A DNA stretch of 54,329 bases from JACQZU01 sp041908165 (GCA_041908165.1 JAYRFV010000083.1:1-54329), one strand, 5' to 3'. Positions 8,046 through 17,535 are shown, numbered from the stretch's first letter. Translations and numbers: made by a program. Notes: generated by a model not told the origin, from the sequence alone.

Positions 8046-8821
8046 CGGAACGCCCCGCCGAAGGCGCCCAGGGCGGCGGCGGCGGCGAGCCCGACGGCGC
8101 CGCAGCAGCAGCCGATGGCCAGCCAGGGGAGGAAGACGGCGAGCACGCCGCGCCAGGTCTCGGTTCCGTGCGCTCGGGCGAGCAGGACGCCCTGGTAGAC
8201 CGCGGCGGCGATCCAGAACAGCGCCATGGCCGCGAACAGGGCCAGCGCCGCCCAGGCCGGCAGCAGCGGCCAGAGCGCGAACGCCGAGGCCGCCAGCCCG
8301 AAGGCCGCATGGGCGTAGAGCGCCGTCCGGTAGGTCACCGCCATGCCGCGGCGCTGGCCCAGTCCGCGGGTCGCCCACAGCCCCAGGTGCAGCATCGCGC
8401 CGTTGATGAGGAGCGAGACCGCCATGCCGACCGGCGAAGCCAGGGCCGCCCCGAGGGCGATCATCCGCTGCACGCCCTGGGCATCGGGCGCCACGGGGGG
8501 AGCCGCCGGCAGCCCGAAATGGCCCATCCAGGGCGGCGGCGCGCCGGGCTTGAACACCGCGGCCAGCACCTGGGCCGCCCACAGGAGCGGCAGCCCCACG
8601 GCGAGGTAGAACGTGATGGCGGGGCCGACGCGCCGGGTGCCGCCGAGGGCCGGCCCGGCCTCGGTCGGGCGGAGCAGGACGCCCAGGGTCGCGACGATCC
8701 GCCCGGCCCAATCGGGGTGCCGGCCGGGATCCTCCCAGGGCATCCGCGGGCCTTCCGCGGCCACCGGGTCCGGCAGGTCCAGCGCCGCGCCCGGCGGCTG
8801 GTAGGGATTCGGACCGTCCAT
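8042..8821 (-). CDS. Yip1-like integral membrane protein
   Basis: A 259-residue membrane protein. A proline-rich N-terminus (DGPNPYQPPG) precedes a segment (RIVATLGVLLRPTEAG) typical of the start of Yip1-domain proteins, followed by about five membrane helices including an alanine- and cysteine-rich last helix (IGCCCGAVGLAAAAALG). It overlaps the next gene by TTGA and lies two bases after the preceding gene, so genes 9507 down to 6951 look like one operon. The function is unknown. Confidence 0.7.
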   Translation of the reverse strand: MDGPNPYQPPGAALDLPDPVAAEGPRMPWEDPGRHPDWAGRIVATLGVLLRPTEAGPALGGTRRVGPAITFYLAVGLPLLWAAQVLAAVFKPGAPPPWMGHFGLPAAPPVAPDAQGVQRMIALGAALASPVGMAVSLLINGAMLHLGLWATRGLGQRRGMAVTYRTALYAHAAFGLAASAFALWPLLPAWAALALFAAMALFWIAAAVYQGVLLARAHGTETWRGVLAVFLPWLAIGCCCGAVGLAAAAALGAFGGAFR

Positions 8822-8823
8822 GC

Positions 8824-9507
8824 TCAGCGCCTTCCGAGGAACAGGGTCTCGAAGTCGCGCAGGGCCACCGGGTCCCCCTCGCGGCGGAGCGGCCCGTGGA
8901 ACTCCAGTGGATCGACCGCGGCGAACTCGCCGAAGGTGGCGATGTTGCCGTTGATGTAGGCGATGAATTCGTCCTGGCGCTGGCGGATGTAGCCGCGGAA
9001 GGGCCGGGCGACGAACCCGAGCAGGGCCGAGTCCAGGGCGGTCCAGGTCTGCAGGTGGCTTTCGAATCCCTTCGGCCCCTCCCAGTACCGGTAGACCGTG
9101 ACCATGCGGGCGCCGACGGCGAAGGGGGTCTTCAGCCGGCCCTGCTCCGCCCGGCCTTCGACGAAATAGACCCGCAGTCCCGGTTTTTTCACCAGGAGGT
9201 TCATGGTTCCCGTCAATCCGCGGGTATCGTCGATGGTCCATGAACCGTCCGCGTGGACGAAGGCGTAGAAGGCCGGCACGAACTGGCAGTACCGCCACAT
9301 CGCGGCCCCCAGCCTGGGGTGGTCGAACAGCTTCTCCATGGCCGCCAGGCGGACCCGCTTGGGGACGGTCCGGGTCTCGAAGGTGAAGTCCGCGCGCTTC
9401 ACCACGTCCTCCACCAGGGCCCTGGGATGGCCGCCGAGGTCGCTCCAGGGGACCTGTCCCTGGAGGGCCGCCGATACCGCGAGGGCGCAGAGGACACCGG
9501 GCCGCAT
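8824..9507 (-). CDS. exported protein of unknown function
   Basis: A 227-residue protein with a short N-terminal signal peptide (about residues 1-17, ending near LQG) and no further membrane segment, so probably periplasmic. The mature part is aromatic-rich, with FDHPRLGAAMWRYCQF, a DGSWTIDDTRGLTG stretch and RPFRGYIRQRQDEFIAYIN. I do not recognise the family. It is the first gene of the leftward Yip1/DUF2752 group and is divergent from the HEAT-repeat gene across 88 bases that should hold both promoters. Confidence 0.6.
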   Translation of the reverse strand: MRPGVLCALAVSAALQGQVPWSDLGGHPRALVEDVVKRADFTFETRTVPKRVRLAAMEKLFDHPRLGAAMWRYCQFVPAFYAFVHADGSWTIDDTRGLTGTMNLLVKKPGLRVYFVEGRAEQGRLKTPFAVGARMVTVYRYWEGPKGFESHLQTWTALDSALLGFVARPFRGYIRQRQDEFIAYINGNIATFGEFAAVDPLEFHGPLRREGDPVALRDFETLFLGRR

Positions 9508-9595
9508 GGGACCAACCTATCCGCATCGGGTTCCGGCTCCAAGCCGTGCCCTATTTCTTATCCTCCGGGGCCGGAAGTACCGATGAGGTGCCCGG

Positions 9596-12277
9596 ATGAG
9601 CCCCTCCAACCGCGCCACCCCCCTGACCGCCCTGGATGCCCTGCGCACCCTCCTGGGCGGCTTTTCCGAGGCGGACAAGGACTTCGAGTCCAGGCTCTTC
9701 CAGGTGCTCCAGGACCTGCGCCAGCAGGCGGTGCCGGAACTCAGCGAGCGGCTGCTGCGCTCCACGACGCCCCGCGGGTTGAAGCGGGCCATCCTCCGGG
9801 TGGCCCAGCGGCTCGACTGGCCCGAGTGGGCGGCGGTGTTCCTCGGGTTCCTCCAGGCCGAACAGGATCTCGGGCTCTTCGACGAAGGCTGCCTGGCCCT
9901 GGGCAACCTCTCCACGCGAGAGTCGGCGGCGGCCCTGAAGCACCTCCACGGCTCCCGGTCGGACCCCGAGCGGCAGCTGATCCTGAACCGCGAGCTGGCC
10001 CTGGGGGCGGCCCAGCAGGATCCCGGCTACTACGCCGCCCGGCTCATGGAAGGCAGGGGCAACCCCCGGCTGGCGCGGCACGGCCTGAGGGTGCTCGCCA
10101 GCCTGCCCGAGCCGCCGGACCTCGCCCTGCTGGTCGAGGCCCACCAGCGGGGCGACGACCTGAGCCGGCAGTTCGCCCTGCGCCTGCTGGCGGAACTGCC
10201 GGGCGATGCCCCCGGGGATTACCTGACCCGGGCCCTGGAGGGCCTGCGGACCGAATTCGAGCAGACCCGGATCCTGGACGACCTCCTGCTGCAGACCAAG
10301 AACCAGCCCCGCGCCCAGGTCCGCGACCGGCTCCTGAAGGACCTGGAGCGCCGCCAGGGGGCCCGCCACCCCGCCGAACTGGCCGCCCTGCGCCGGGAGG
10401 CCGAGGCCGACCCCCCCCAGCCGGCGTCCTACCTGGATGCCCTCCGGCGTTCCTGCCCGGGCCCCCTCGACACCTACCTCCTGGACGCCCTCGGCTGCCT
10501 CCTCGAAGGCAAGATCGCCCGCTACGGCGCCCTCCATTCCGAGTTCACCGAACGCGCCGAGCTGCGCCAGGCCGAGCTGGTGGCCGCAGCGGACGAGTGC
10601 GCCGAGGCCCTGGGCCGGCGTGTCCTGCGGGGCCTGCCGCCGGCCCGGACGCGCGCGGTCGAGGTGCTGGCCGGAACCTTCGAGAGCCGCTGCGGCGGCG
10701 ACGCGACCCTCATGGCCCTGGCCCGGACGGTGGCACCGGAGGATGGCGCCGTCCTGGACCTGTTCCTGCTCGAGAAGGACCTGCGTCGCCGGACCCGCTG
10801 CCTGGACCTGCTGGGCGCCCGCGAGGAGGATGCCTTCGCCCCCTTCTTCCTGCGCGCCATGGAGGATCCGATCGTCGAGGTGGGGCAGGTGGCCATGCAC
10901 CACCTGGGCAAGCTCCCCTCCGGATTCCAGCGGCTGATGGCCCTGTTCCGCAGCGGTCAGCCGGAGCAGATGCGCCGGGCGATCCGCGTGTTCGGCGAGA
11001 ACCGCACCCGGGCCGCCGCCGAGGCCCTGCTGGAACCGATCCTGGAGGAGGCCCGCGACGAGATCGTGCTGGAGGCGGTGACCGCCCTCGGCGCCATCGT
11101 CTACCCTCCGGCCGCGCGCTCCCTGCTGGACCTCCTGCACGACGGCAAGCCCCTCAGCCTGCAGCTTGCCCTCGCCGAGGCCCTCGGTGCCATGGCCGTG
11201 CCGGAGGCCTCGCTGGGACTGCTGGACCGGGCCACGCACCTGAAGGTCCCCCAGGTTCTGGTCGGGATCCTCGAGGGCAGCCTCAGCGCCTTCCCCGGTT
11301 TCACCCGGCCCTTCCCGGCCGACCGGGTCCCCGAATTCGAAGCGCTCCTGCTGCGGTGCTGCGATGACCGCGAAGGCGAGGGCCAGCGCATCCGGGCCAT
11401 GTTCGTCGCCCAGGGCCTGTTCACCTTCGACCGGGAGGTCTACGACCGGCTCAAGGACCGGTTCTCCGACTACCTGTCGGAGATGCGGGCCGCGGCGACC
11501 TGGGACCGCGAGCTGAACGACCGGGTCGCGGGCGTGATCAAGGACCTGGGCCGGCGCGCCACGAACCTGTCGAGGCTGGAGGAGCGGGAAGCCTCCCTCC
11601 TCGGCCTGCTGCAGAAGCTCCCTGCCCCGGGCGCCGCCCGGACCGAGCAGCTCTTGCAGCTGCGCGACGGTCTGAAGGACCCGGAGCTGGTGCTGCGGCC
11701 GGAGGCCGTCGCCCGGCTCGCCTCCTTCGTCCAGGAGGAGCTGCCCCGGCCGGGCAAGGACTGGCGAGAGCTGGCCTACCTGTGCGAAATCGGCGGGCTG
11801 ACCCTCCTGCCGGGCCTCGTGGAGCCCATCCGCGAGGTGTACCGCCGGGCCACCGGCCTCGGCCTGAGGTCGGCGGCGCGGGAGTCCCTGACCCGGCTGG
11901 GCCTGAGCGAGGCCGACATCGAGCGTCGCAGCCCGGTCCAGTCGCTGCTGATCCTCGAACCGAGCGGCTTCTTCCGCAAGCGGCTCGCGGCCGCGGTCGG
12001 GGAGCGCGGCTTCAAGGTCCTGGCCGCCGGCGACCGGGAGGAGGCGGGAGCGCTGCTGGACGACGGTCCCGTGGACCTGGTGGTCAGCGAGAGCACCGAC
12101 CCGGCCGGCGACACCTCGGGCTGGCTGGAGCAGCAGTGGCGCCAGCGCCGCTGCCGGGAGGTGCTGCTGGCGACCAGCTCCAGGGACCTCGGTGCCCTCC
12201 TCGAGGCGCCCTGGCTGCTGGGGGTCCTCTACAAGCCCTTCCCGGTCGAGCATCTCCTGCAGGCGATCGAAGCGTGA
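9596..12277 (+). CDS. HEAT-repeat protein with C-terminal degenerate receiver domain
   Basis: An 893-residue protein made mostly of paired amphipathic helices in the manner of HEAT repeats (for example GNPRLARHGLRVLASLPEP, and units ending ALGAMAVPEASLGLL), in several blocks over roughly residues 1-780. The last 110 residues read like a CheY-type receiver: LLILEPSGFFRKRLAAAVGE at the first strand and helix, LVVSES where the phospho-aspartate should sit, LLATSS, and LYKPFPVEHL with the conserved lysine. The aspartate is replaced by serine and the acidic pair is reduced, so phosphorylation is unlikely. GAGGTG precedes the ATG. It heads a run of envelope genes. A scaffold or regulator is inferred. 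Confidence 0.7.
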   Translation: MSPSNRATPLTALDALRTLLGGFSEADKDFESRLFQVLQDLRQQAVPELSERLLRSTTPRGLKRAILRVAQRLDWPEWAAVFLGFLQAEQDLGLFDEGCLALGNLSTRESAAALKHLHGSRSDPERQLILNRELALGAAQQDPGYYAARLMEGRGNPRLARHGLRVLASLPEPPDLALLVEAHQRGDDLSRQFALRLLAELPGDAPGDYLTRALEGLRTEFEQTRILDDLLLQTKNQPRAQVRDRLLKDLERRQGARHPAELAALRREAEADPPQPASYLDALRRSCPGPLDTYLLDALGCLLEGKIARYGALHSEFTERAELRQAELVAAADECAEALGRRVLRGLPPARTRAVEVLAGTFESRCGGDATLMALARTVAPEDGAVLDLFLLEKDLRRRTRCLDLLGAREEDAFAPFFLRAMEDPIVEVGQVAMHHLGKLPSGFQRLMALFRSGQPEQMRRAIRVFGENRTRAAAEALLEPILEEARDEIVLEAVTALGAIVYPPAARSLLDLLHDGKPLSLQLALAEALGAMAVPEASLGLLDRATHLKVPQVLVGILEGSLSAFPGFTRPFPADRVPEFEALLLRCCDDREGEGQRIRAMFVAQGLFTFDREVYDRLKDRFSDYLSEMRAAATWDRELNDRVAGVIKDLGRRATNLSRLEEREASLLGLLQKLPAPGAARTEQLLQLRDGLKDPELVLRPEAVARLASFVQEELPRPGKDWRELAYLCEIGGLTLLPGLVEPIREVYRRATGLGLRSAARESLTRLGLSEADIERRSPVQSLLILEPSGFFRKRLAAAVGERGFKVLAAGDREEAGALLDDGPVDLVVSESTDPAGDTSGWLEQQWRQRRCREVLLATSSRDLGALLEAPWLLGVLYKPFPVEHLLQAIEA

Positions 12278-12312
12278 GCTTGCTCTATCATGGTTCCAAC
12301 CCCGAACCGGCC

Positions 12313-13749
12313 ATGCGATCCCTGTCCCTGACCCTCCTCCTCTCCGCCGGACTCTCCGCGCAGGAGGCGGACGTGGTGGAAAGGCTGTTCCGCTCGGGCG
12401 AGCGGTCCTACGCGGAACGCGCGTTCACGGAGGCCCTGGAGACCTGGAACCAGGTGGTCCGGCAGGATCCCCGCTCGCCTTTCGCCGCCCAGGCCCTGCT
12501 GCGGATGGCCCGGCACCAGGCGGAGGTGAAGAATCCCCAGGCGGCCATCGCCCTGCTCGACCGCCTGAAGTCCGACCACCTGGGCAGCCCCTGGGCCGCC
12601 CAGGGCATCCTGCTGCGCGGGGTCCTCCTCGCCCAGGCGGCGCGCCGGCCCCAGGAACTGCGCGAGGCCATGGCCGAGTTCAACCGGGTCCTCGACCTCC
12701 TTCCGGACCACGCCACCGCCGCCGAGGCGAACCACCAGCTCGGCCTCGCCTGGCGGGACCAGGGCCAGCCGGTGCGGGCCCAGGCCTTCTTCCTCGAGGC
12801 GATCCGGCTCGACCCCTCCGCTCCGGTGGCCCAGCGCGCCGCCCTGCAGGCGGCCGAGGTCCTCGACCTGGGCGGCGACCTGGCGGGCTGCCTGAAGATG
12901 CTTCAGCGCGTCCGCAGCGCCGCGCCGGGAAGCCCGGAAGCCCGCGAGGCCGAGTGGCGGCTCGCCGTCCGGGTCAAGCACCGCATCGCCCGGCCGCCCC
13001 TGAAGTCCGAGGGCCCCTGGCCGGGCGGCCGCAGCAAGTGGCTCAAGACCCCCACCCTGCTGGCCACCGGTCCGGCTGGAGAGCTGTTCGTCTACCAGGA
13101 CGACCTCGACCAGGCCTTCGAATTGCGGGCCGGCGCCCTGGTGGCGGCCGGGCCCTCGGCCAAGGGCGCCAAGGCCATGGCCATCGGGCCGGGCGGGGCG
13201 CCCTGGCTGGTGGTGCCCCGGCAGCCGGTGGCGCGCACCGAGGGCCCGCTCGGAACCGGCGGACCAGCCGCTCCGGGCGGCGCCTTCCTGGACCGCTGGG
13301 GCGGCCTCTGGCTTTCCGACGCCAAGGCACCGTCCCTGACCATCCTCGCTGCGGACGGCAGCACCCGGTCGGTGCCTTCGCCGGCGGCGGTGGCCCTCGC
13401 CCCGACGCCCAACGGCGGCGCGGTGCTCGCCTCCGACGCCAACCGCAACCTGCACCTCCTGAACGCCCAGGGGCAGCCCCAGCTCACGATCCCCTACGGC
13501 AAGGACCTTCCCGCCCCCTTCCGCTACGTGCTCGCCCTCGCGTCCGACCCGATCGGCCACTTCGCCGCGATCGTCGACGGCGGCGATTTCGAGGGCGTGG
13601 TGCTGTGGGGCCCGGACGGGCAGGTGCTGCGGTCCGCGACCTTCAAGGCCCTCGGCATTTCCGGGAAGTTCCGCGCCATCGCCCTCGACCGCCAGGGCGG
13701 CATCCTCCTCGCGGACCGTTCGAACGACCTGCTGGTCCGGCTGGATTGA
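12313..13749 (+). CDS. secreted TPR protein with C-terminal propeller-like domain
   Basis: A 478-residue protein with an N-terminal signal peptide (MRSLSLTLLLSAGLSAQ). Residues about 20-220 form TPR-like helical pairs (ERSYAERAFTEALETWNQVVRQDP and similar, split across several units). From about 245 onward, short repeated strands such as GGAPWLVVP, WGGLWLSDA, GGAVLASDANRNLHLL and GGILLADRSNDLLVRL look like NHL or WD-type propeller blades. It would act in the periplasm as an interaction platform. Its stop is one base from the start of the PEGA-domain gene, so the two are coupled. No enzyme motif was seen. Confidence 0.7.
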   Translation: MRSLSLTLLLSAGLSAQEADVVERLFRSGERSYAERAFTEALETWNQVVRQDPRSPFAAQALLRMARHQAEVKNPQAAIALLDRLKSDHLGSPWAAQGILLRGVLLAQAARRPQELREAMAEFNRVLDLLPDHATAAEANHQLGLAWRDQGQPVRAQAFFLEAIRLDPSAPVAQRAALQAAEVLDLGGDLAGCLKMLQRVRSAAPGSPEAREAEWRLAVRVKHRIARPPLKSEGPWPGGRSKWLKTPTLLATGPAGELFVYQDDLDQAFELRAGALVAAGPSAKGAKAMAIGPGGAPWLVVPRQPVARTEGPLGTGGPAAPGGAFLDRWGGLWLSDAKAPSLTILAADGSTRSVPSPAAVALAPTPNGGAVLASDANRNLHLLNAQGQPQLTIPYGKDLPAPFRYVLALASDPIGHFAAIVDGGDFEGVVLWGPDGQVLRSATFKALGISGKFRAIALDRQGGILLADRSNDLLVRLD

Positions 13750-13750
13750 C

Positions 13751-15790
13751 ATGAACCCCCTCCGCCCCCTCCTCCTCGCCCTGGCCGTGCTTCCCTGCGC
13801 GGGCCAGGACCCGGCGCTGCGGGAGGCCTTCCAGCAGGCGAAGGGCCTGTGGTCCAACCAGGGCGACCGGGACGCCGCCGCGGCACGGTTCGAGCAGATC
13901 GTGGCAGCCCTCGGCCCGGCCGGCCGGGGCCTGGCGGCGGACTGGCGGCAGACGCTCTGCGAAACCTACAACTGGCTGGCCGTCCTGGACGACCGGAGCC
14001 CCGCCCACCGGGCGCGGGTCGCCCAGGATTTCGAGGCCATCCTCGACCTCGATCCGGACTTCGACATCGACCGGAGCATCACGCCCCAGCGCCTGCAGGC
14101 CCAGTTCGACGGCCTGCGCGGAGGCCGGCTGGTGAAGGTGCAGCTTGCCCTCGAGCCCGATGACGGGACCCTGCTCCTCGACGGCAAGCCGACCCCGGCC
14201 CGCCCGGTCAAGTACCTGCCACTGGGGACCCGCAAGCTGGTCTACCAGCGCCCGGGCTTCGCCCCGGTGGAGCGCCTGGTCGAAGCGGCTCCCGGAGCCG
14301 TCCCGGCGCCGCTCGAGTTCAGGCTGAAGCGCACCAGCGCGAGCTTCAGGCTGTACGTCAACCCCTCCGGCGCCGAGGTCCTCCTCGACGGACGGAGCCT
14401 CGGCACCGCCACGGGCAGCGCCGGCGCCGACATGGCCTCGGTCGCAACCGAGGCGAAGGTGAAGCTGGAGGGGCTCAGCGCGGCCTTCACCTTCTCCGAC
14501 CTGCCTCCGGGCGACCACGTCCTCGAGCTCCGCGCGCCCTGCCACGTGAGCCGGTCGATCCGCCTGAGCAAGGAGCTGGTCGCGGACTTCTCGGACCACC
14601 CGCTGCTCCCCTACCAGCTCGAACCCGCCCTCGGCACCCTGGCGCTGACCTCCCCCTGGGCCGGCGGCGAAGTCTTCCTCAACGGCGAGCGCCGCGGGAG
14701 CCTGCCGATGGCCCCGCTTTCCGTCTGCGCCGGATCCTACGCCCTGGAAATCCGGTTCCCTGGCGGAGGTTTCGCCCAGACCGTGAAGATCGAGGAGGGC
14801 AAGACCGTCTCCCTGGCGGTGAAGCCCCTGCCCCGGCTGACCTACGTCGGCCTCGACGGCGAGGAGGATTTCGCCGGCCGGCCGCGGCTCCAGGAGCAGC
14901 TTCGGACGCTCGGCAGCCGCCTGACGACCGTGGCCTTCCTCGCCCGTCCCGGACCGGGGACCGGCCTGGACACCCTCGGCCGCCTGAAGGCGAGCCGGGA
15001 ATCGGAGCTCTTCCTGCGCGTGGAGGCCCGCCGGGAGGGCGGTTCGAACCTGGTGGAACTGGTGCTGGCCACGCCGGAGAACGAGGAGGAACGGATTCCG
15101 GTCAAGCCCCTGGAGGCCGATGCGCTCGGGATCCTGGCAGCCCGGCTGAACCGCGCGCCGGTGCTGCAGGTGCCCTGGGCCGGCTTCAGCGTTGTGGACC
15201 TTCCGGGCCAGCCCGGGCCGTGGGTGGTCCAGGCCGACGAGGCGGCCGTCCAGGCCGGCCTCCAGCTCCACAAGCCGGTGCTGCAGGTCGACGGGAATCC
15301 GGTGACGACCGTCGCGGAATTCCAGGCCGCCCTTCGCCGGGCGGGCGACCGGGTGAAGATCGGCCAGGGGGCTGGACAGGCCATCCTGGCCGTCACCCAG
15401 GCCCCGGTGGAACTGCCCCTCGCGGACCCCGAATTCAGCTACCCGCACCTGCTGGCCGAGTTGCGCCTGCGGCTGCAGGGCGCCAAGGGGGAGGCGGCCG
15501 GACTGCTCCGCTTCCAGCAGGCCCTCGCCCTGTTCCACTTCCGCAAGTACGAACGGGCTGCCGAACTGCTCCGCGAGATCCGCAACACCAGCGCCACGGG
15601 CGTGGGACAGGGCACCATCGAGTACTACACCGGCCTCTGCCTGCTCCGGCTCGGCACCGCCTACATTCCCGAAGCCATCCAGGCCTTCACCCAGGCGCTC
15701 CGGTACCCGGCCGCCACCCTGTTCGGGCCCGACGGGCCCCTGGTCGCCCCCCTGGCCCGGCAGGCCATCGACGATCATCGACTGAACTGA
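13751..15790 (+). CDS. secreted protein with PEGA-like repeats, PDZ-like and TPR-like segments
   Basis: A 679-residue exported protein with a signal peptide at residues 1-18 or so. After a helical N-terminal part come two or three PEGA-like beta units, each with a DG-x-x-x-G or NGE-x-x-G turn and a LPxG-x-x-x-L strand: LLLDGKPTP with LPLGTRKLVY near residues 137-165, VLLDGRSLG with LPPGDHVLEL near 213-260, and VFLNGERRG near 310. Around 490-540, VDGNPVTTVAEFQAALRRAG resembles a PDZ ligand-binding domain. The C-terminus has TPR-like helices. PEGA domains are usually surface or peptidoglycan-associated. The function is unknown but surely in the envelope. Confidence 0.7.
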   Translation: MNPLRPLLLALAVLPCAGQDPALREAFQQAKGLWSNQGDRDAAAARFEQIVAALGPAGRGLAADWRQTLCETYNWLAVLDDRSPAHRARVAQDFEAILDLDPDFDIDRSITPQRLQAQFDGLRGGRLVKVQLALEPDDGTLLLDGKPTPARPVKYLPLGTRKLVYQRPGFAPVERLVEAAPGAVPAPLEFRLKRTSASFRLYVNPSGAEVLLDGRSLGTATGSAGADMASVATEAKVKLEGLSAAFTFSDLPPGDHVLELRAPCHVSRSIRLSKELVADFSDHPLLPYQLEPALGTLALTSPWAGGEVFLNGERRGSLPMAPLSVCAGSYALEIRFPGGGFAQTVKIEEGKTVSLAVKPLPRLTYVGLDGEEDFAGRPRLQEQLRTLGSRLTTVAFLARPGPGTGLDTLGRLKASRESELFLRVEARREGGSNLVELVLATPENEEERIPVKPLEADALGILAARLNRAPVLQVPWAGFSVVDLPGQPGPWVVQADEAAVQAGLQLHKPVLQVDGNPVTTVAEFQAALRRAGDRVKIGQGAGQAILAVTQAPVELPLADPEFSYPHLLAELRLRLQGAKGEAAGLLRFQQALALFHFRKYERAAELLREIRNTSATGVGQGTIEYYTGLCLLRLGTAYIPEAIQAFTQALRYPAATLFGPDGPLVAPLARQAIDDHRLN

Positions 15791-15807
15791 AGCGAAGGAG
15801 GACAGCC

Positions 15808-16200
15808 ATGACCTGGACGCGCAAGGGACAGCGGGGCGAAGGGAAGATCGGCTGCATGGTCAGCCTGGTGGTGTTCGTCGCGCTCAGCGCCGTCGCCTTC
15901 AAGATCGTGCCCTACTGGTGGGCCGTGGACCAGGTGGTGAGCACCGCCGACGAACTGGCCTCCCGGGCCGGCACCCTCAATGCGGAGACCATCACCTCCC
16001 AGCTCAAGGCCAAGGCGCGGGACCAGGAGGTCTTCGAGGCGATGAAGCCCGGCGCCATCACGGTGTCCATTTCGGGCGCCGGGGACAACGGCACCTGCAC
16101 GATCACCCTCCGGTTCACCCGGGACATCGACCTGTACGGCGTCACCAAGGTCAACTGGTCCACCGACAAGCGCATCTCCAAGCCCTGGGGCCGCTACTAG
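15808..16200 (+). CDS. small single-pass membrane protein (DUF4845-like)
   Basis: A 130-residue protein with one N-terminal membrane helix (GCMVSLVVFVALSAVAFKIVP) preceded by a basic stretch, then a small alpha/beta domain rich in polar residues ending with FTRDIDLYGVTKVNW. The layout and the KIVPYWW segment recall DUF4845 proteins, which are small anchored pilin-like domains of unknown role. AAGGAGG precedes the ATG at 15808. It ends the run of envelope genes and is followed after 60 bases by aroA. Confidence 0.65.
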   Translation: MTWTRKGQRGEGKIGCMVSLVVFVALSAVAFKIVPYWWAVDQVVSTADELASRAGTLNAETITSQLKAKARDQEVFEAMKPGAITVSISGAGDNGTCTITLRFTRDIDLYGVTKVNWSTDKRISKPWGRY

Positions 16201-16260
16201 GCCGACCCGCAGCTTCGGTTCCGATTGCCTCGGCGGCCGGTTCGGGGCACGCTTCGAGGC

Positions 16261-17535
16261 ATGATCCTGTCACTTTCCCAGGACAGCCTTCCGGTGGGGG
16301 CAGCCCTCGGTCCCGTCGACCTCCCCGGCTCCAAGTCCGTCACCAACCGGGCCCTGCTGCTCGCCGCGGCCGCGGCCGGGTCCAGCACCCTGAGGGGGGC
16401 GCTGGAAGCCGAGGACACCCGCTGCATGCGGGAAGCCCTGCAGTCGCTGGGCATTCCGGTCCGTTGGTCCGGGGGCGCCTGGTGCATCGAGGGGGGCCGT
16501 CCGCCCGTCCCCGCCTCGCCGCTGTGGCTCGGGGCTTCCGGGACGTCCCTGCGGTTCCTGCTGCCCTGGCTGGCCCTCCACGCGCAGGGCGACGCCGAAT
16601 TCCGGGGGGATCCGCGCCTGTTTGAACGCCCCCTGGGACCGCTCGTGGATGCCCTGTCGCGGTTCGGCGCCGCCTGGGAGCCCTGCCCCGGGGGCGGCCG
16701 GCTCCGGCCGGCCCGGGGTGTGGAGCGCATCGACCTCGAGGTGGACGGCACCCTCAGCAGCCAGTTCCTGAGCGGGCTCGCGATGGCCGCGGCAGCCCTT
16801 CCCCGGGGCGGGCGCCTGCACTGGACCCGGCCGGCGGCCTCGGCCAGCTACCTCGACCTCACCGCCCGGTGGATGCGTGCCTTCGGCTGCGATTCGGACC
16901 TGCAGGCCGGGCACTGGACCATTCCCGGCGGAACCCTGCGGGGCGCCGCGGTGGATCTCCCGGCGGACTGGAGCGGGGCGGCGGCCTTCCTGGCCGCGGC
17001 GGCGGTCACCGGCCGAGCCCTGACCGCGGGGGCCCTGGACCCGACCGACGCCCAGCGCGACCGCGACCTGGTGGGCATCCTGGAGGCCGCAGGCTGCCGA
17101 AGCGCCTGGGAGGGCGATCGCCTGACCGTGGGGGGCCCCTTGCATTCCGGCCTGGAGGCCAACCTGGACGCCTGTCCCGACCTCGGGCCGGTGCTCGCCG
17201 CGGTGGCCGCCCTGGCGCCCGGCCCCTCGGTCCTGGCCGGCCTGCACACCCTGCCTTTCAAGGAATGCGACCGGCTGTCGGCCTCCGCCGAACTGGTCGA
17301 ATGGCTGGGCGGGGAGGTCCGGGTCGAGGGCGGCCACACCCTGCGGATCCGGCCCGGAACCGCGCCGGCCCCGGATCGCCCTCCCTTCGACCCGCGCCAG
17401 GACCACCGGATGGCCTTCGCGGCCGCGGTCGGCGGCCTTCGCTGGGGCGGCGACCTGCGCGACTCCGAATGCGTCGCCAAGACCTTTCCGGACTTCTGGC
17501 GGCGCTGGGAACGGATGCTCGCGGGTGCCGGTTGA
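16261..17535 (+). CDS. aroA: 3-phosphoshikimate 1-carboxyvinyltransferase (EPSP synthase)
   Basis: Sixth step of the shikimate pathway: transfer of enolpyruvyl from phosphoenolpyruvate to shikimate-3-phosphate in the cytosol. The 424-residue protein has the substrate-binding LPGSKSVTNRALLLAAAA near its start, GTSLRFLLPW, SSQFLSGLAMAA, the KECDRLSASAELV segment and the C-terminal DHRMAFAAAV, all diagnostic. The ATG at 16261 is chosen because it puts the first strand close to the N-terminus; upstream in-frame codons from 16225 would add 12 unrelated residues. The TGA overlaps a TTG that starts the sigma-54 activator gene. No other aromatic-pathway gene is nearby. Confidence 0.95.
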   Translation: MILSLSQDSLPVGAALGPVDLPGSKSVTNRALLLAAAAAGSSTLRGALEAEDTRCMREALQSLGIPVRWSGGAWCIEGGRPPVPASPLWLGASGTSLRFLLPWLALHAQGDAEFRGDPRLFERPLGPLVDALSRFGAAWEPCPGGGRLRPARGVERIDLEVDGTLSSQFLSGLAMAAAALPRGGRLHWTRPAASASYLDLTARWMRAFGCDSDLQAGHWTIPGGTLRGAAVDLPADWSGAAAFLAAAAVTGRALTAGALDPTDAQRDRDLVGILEAAGCRSAWEGDRLTVGGPLHSGLEANLDACPDLGPVLAAVAALAPGPSVLAGLHTLPFKECDRLSASAELVEWLGGEVRVEGGHTLRIRPGTAPAPDRPPFDPRQDHRMAFAAAVGGLRWGGDLRDSECVAKTFPDFWRRWERMLAGAG

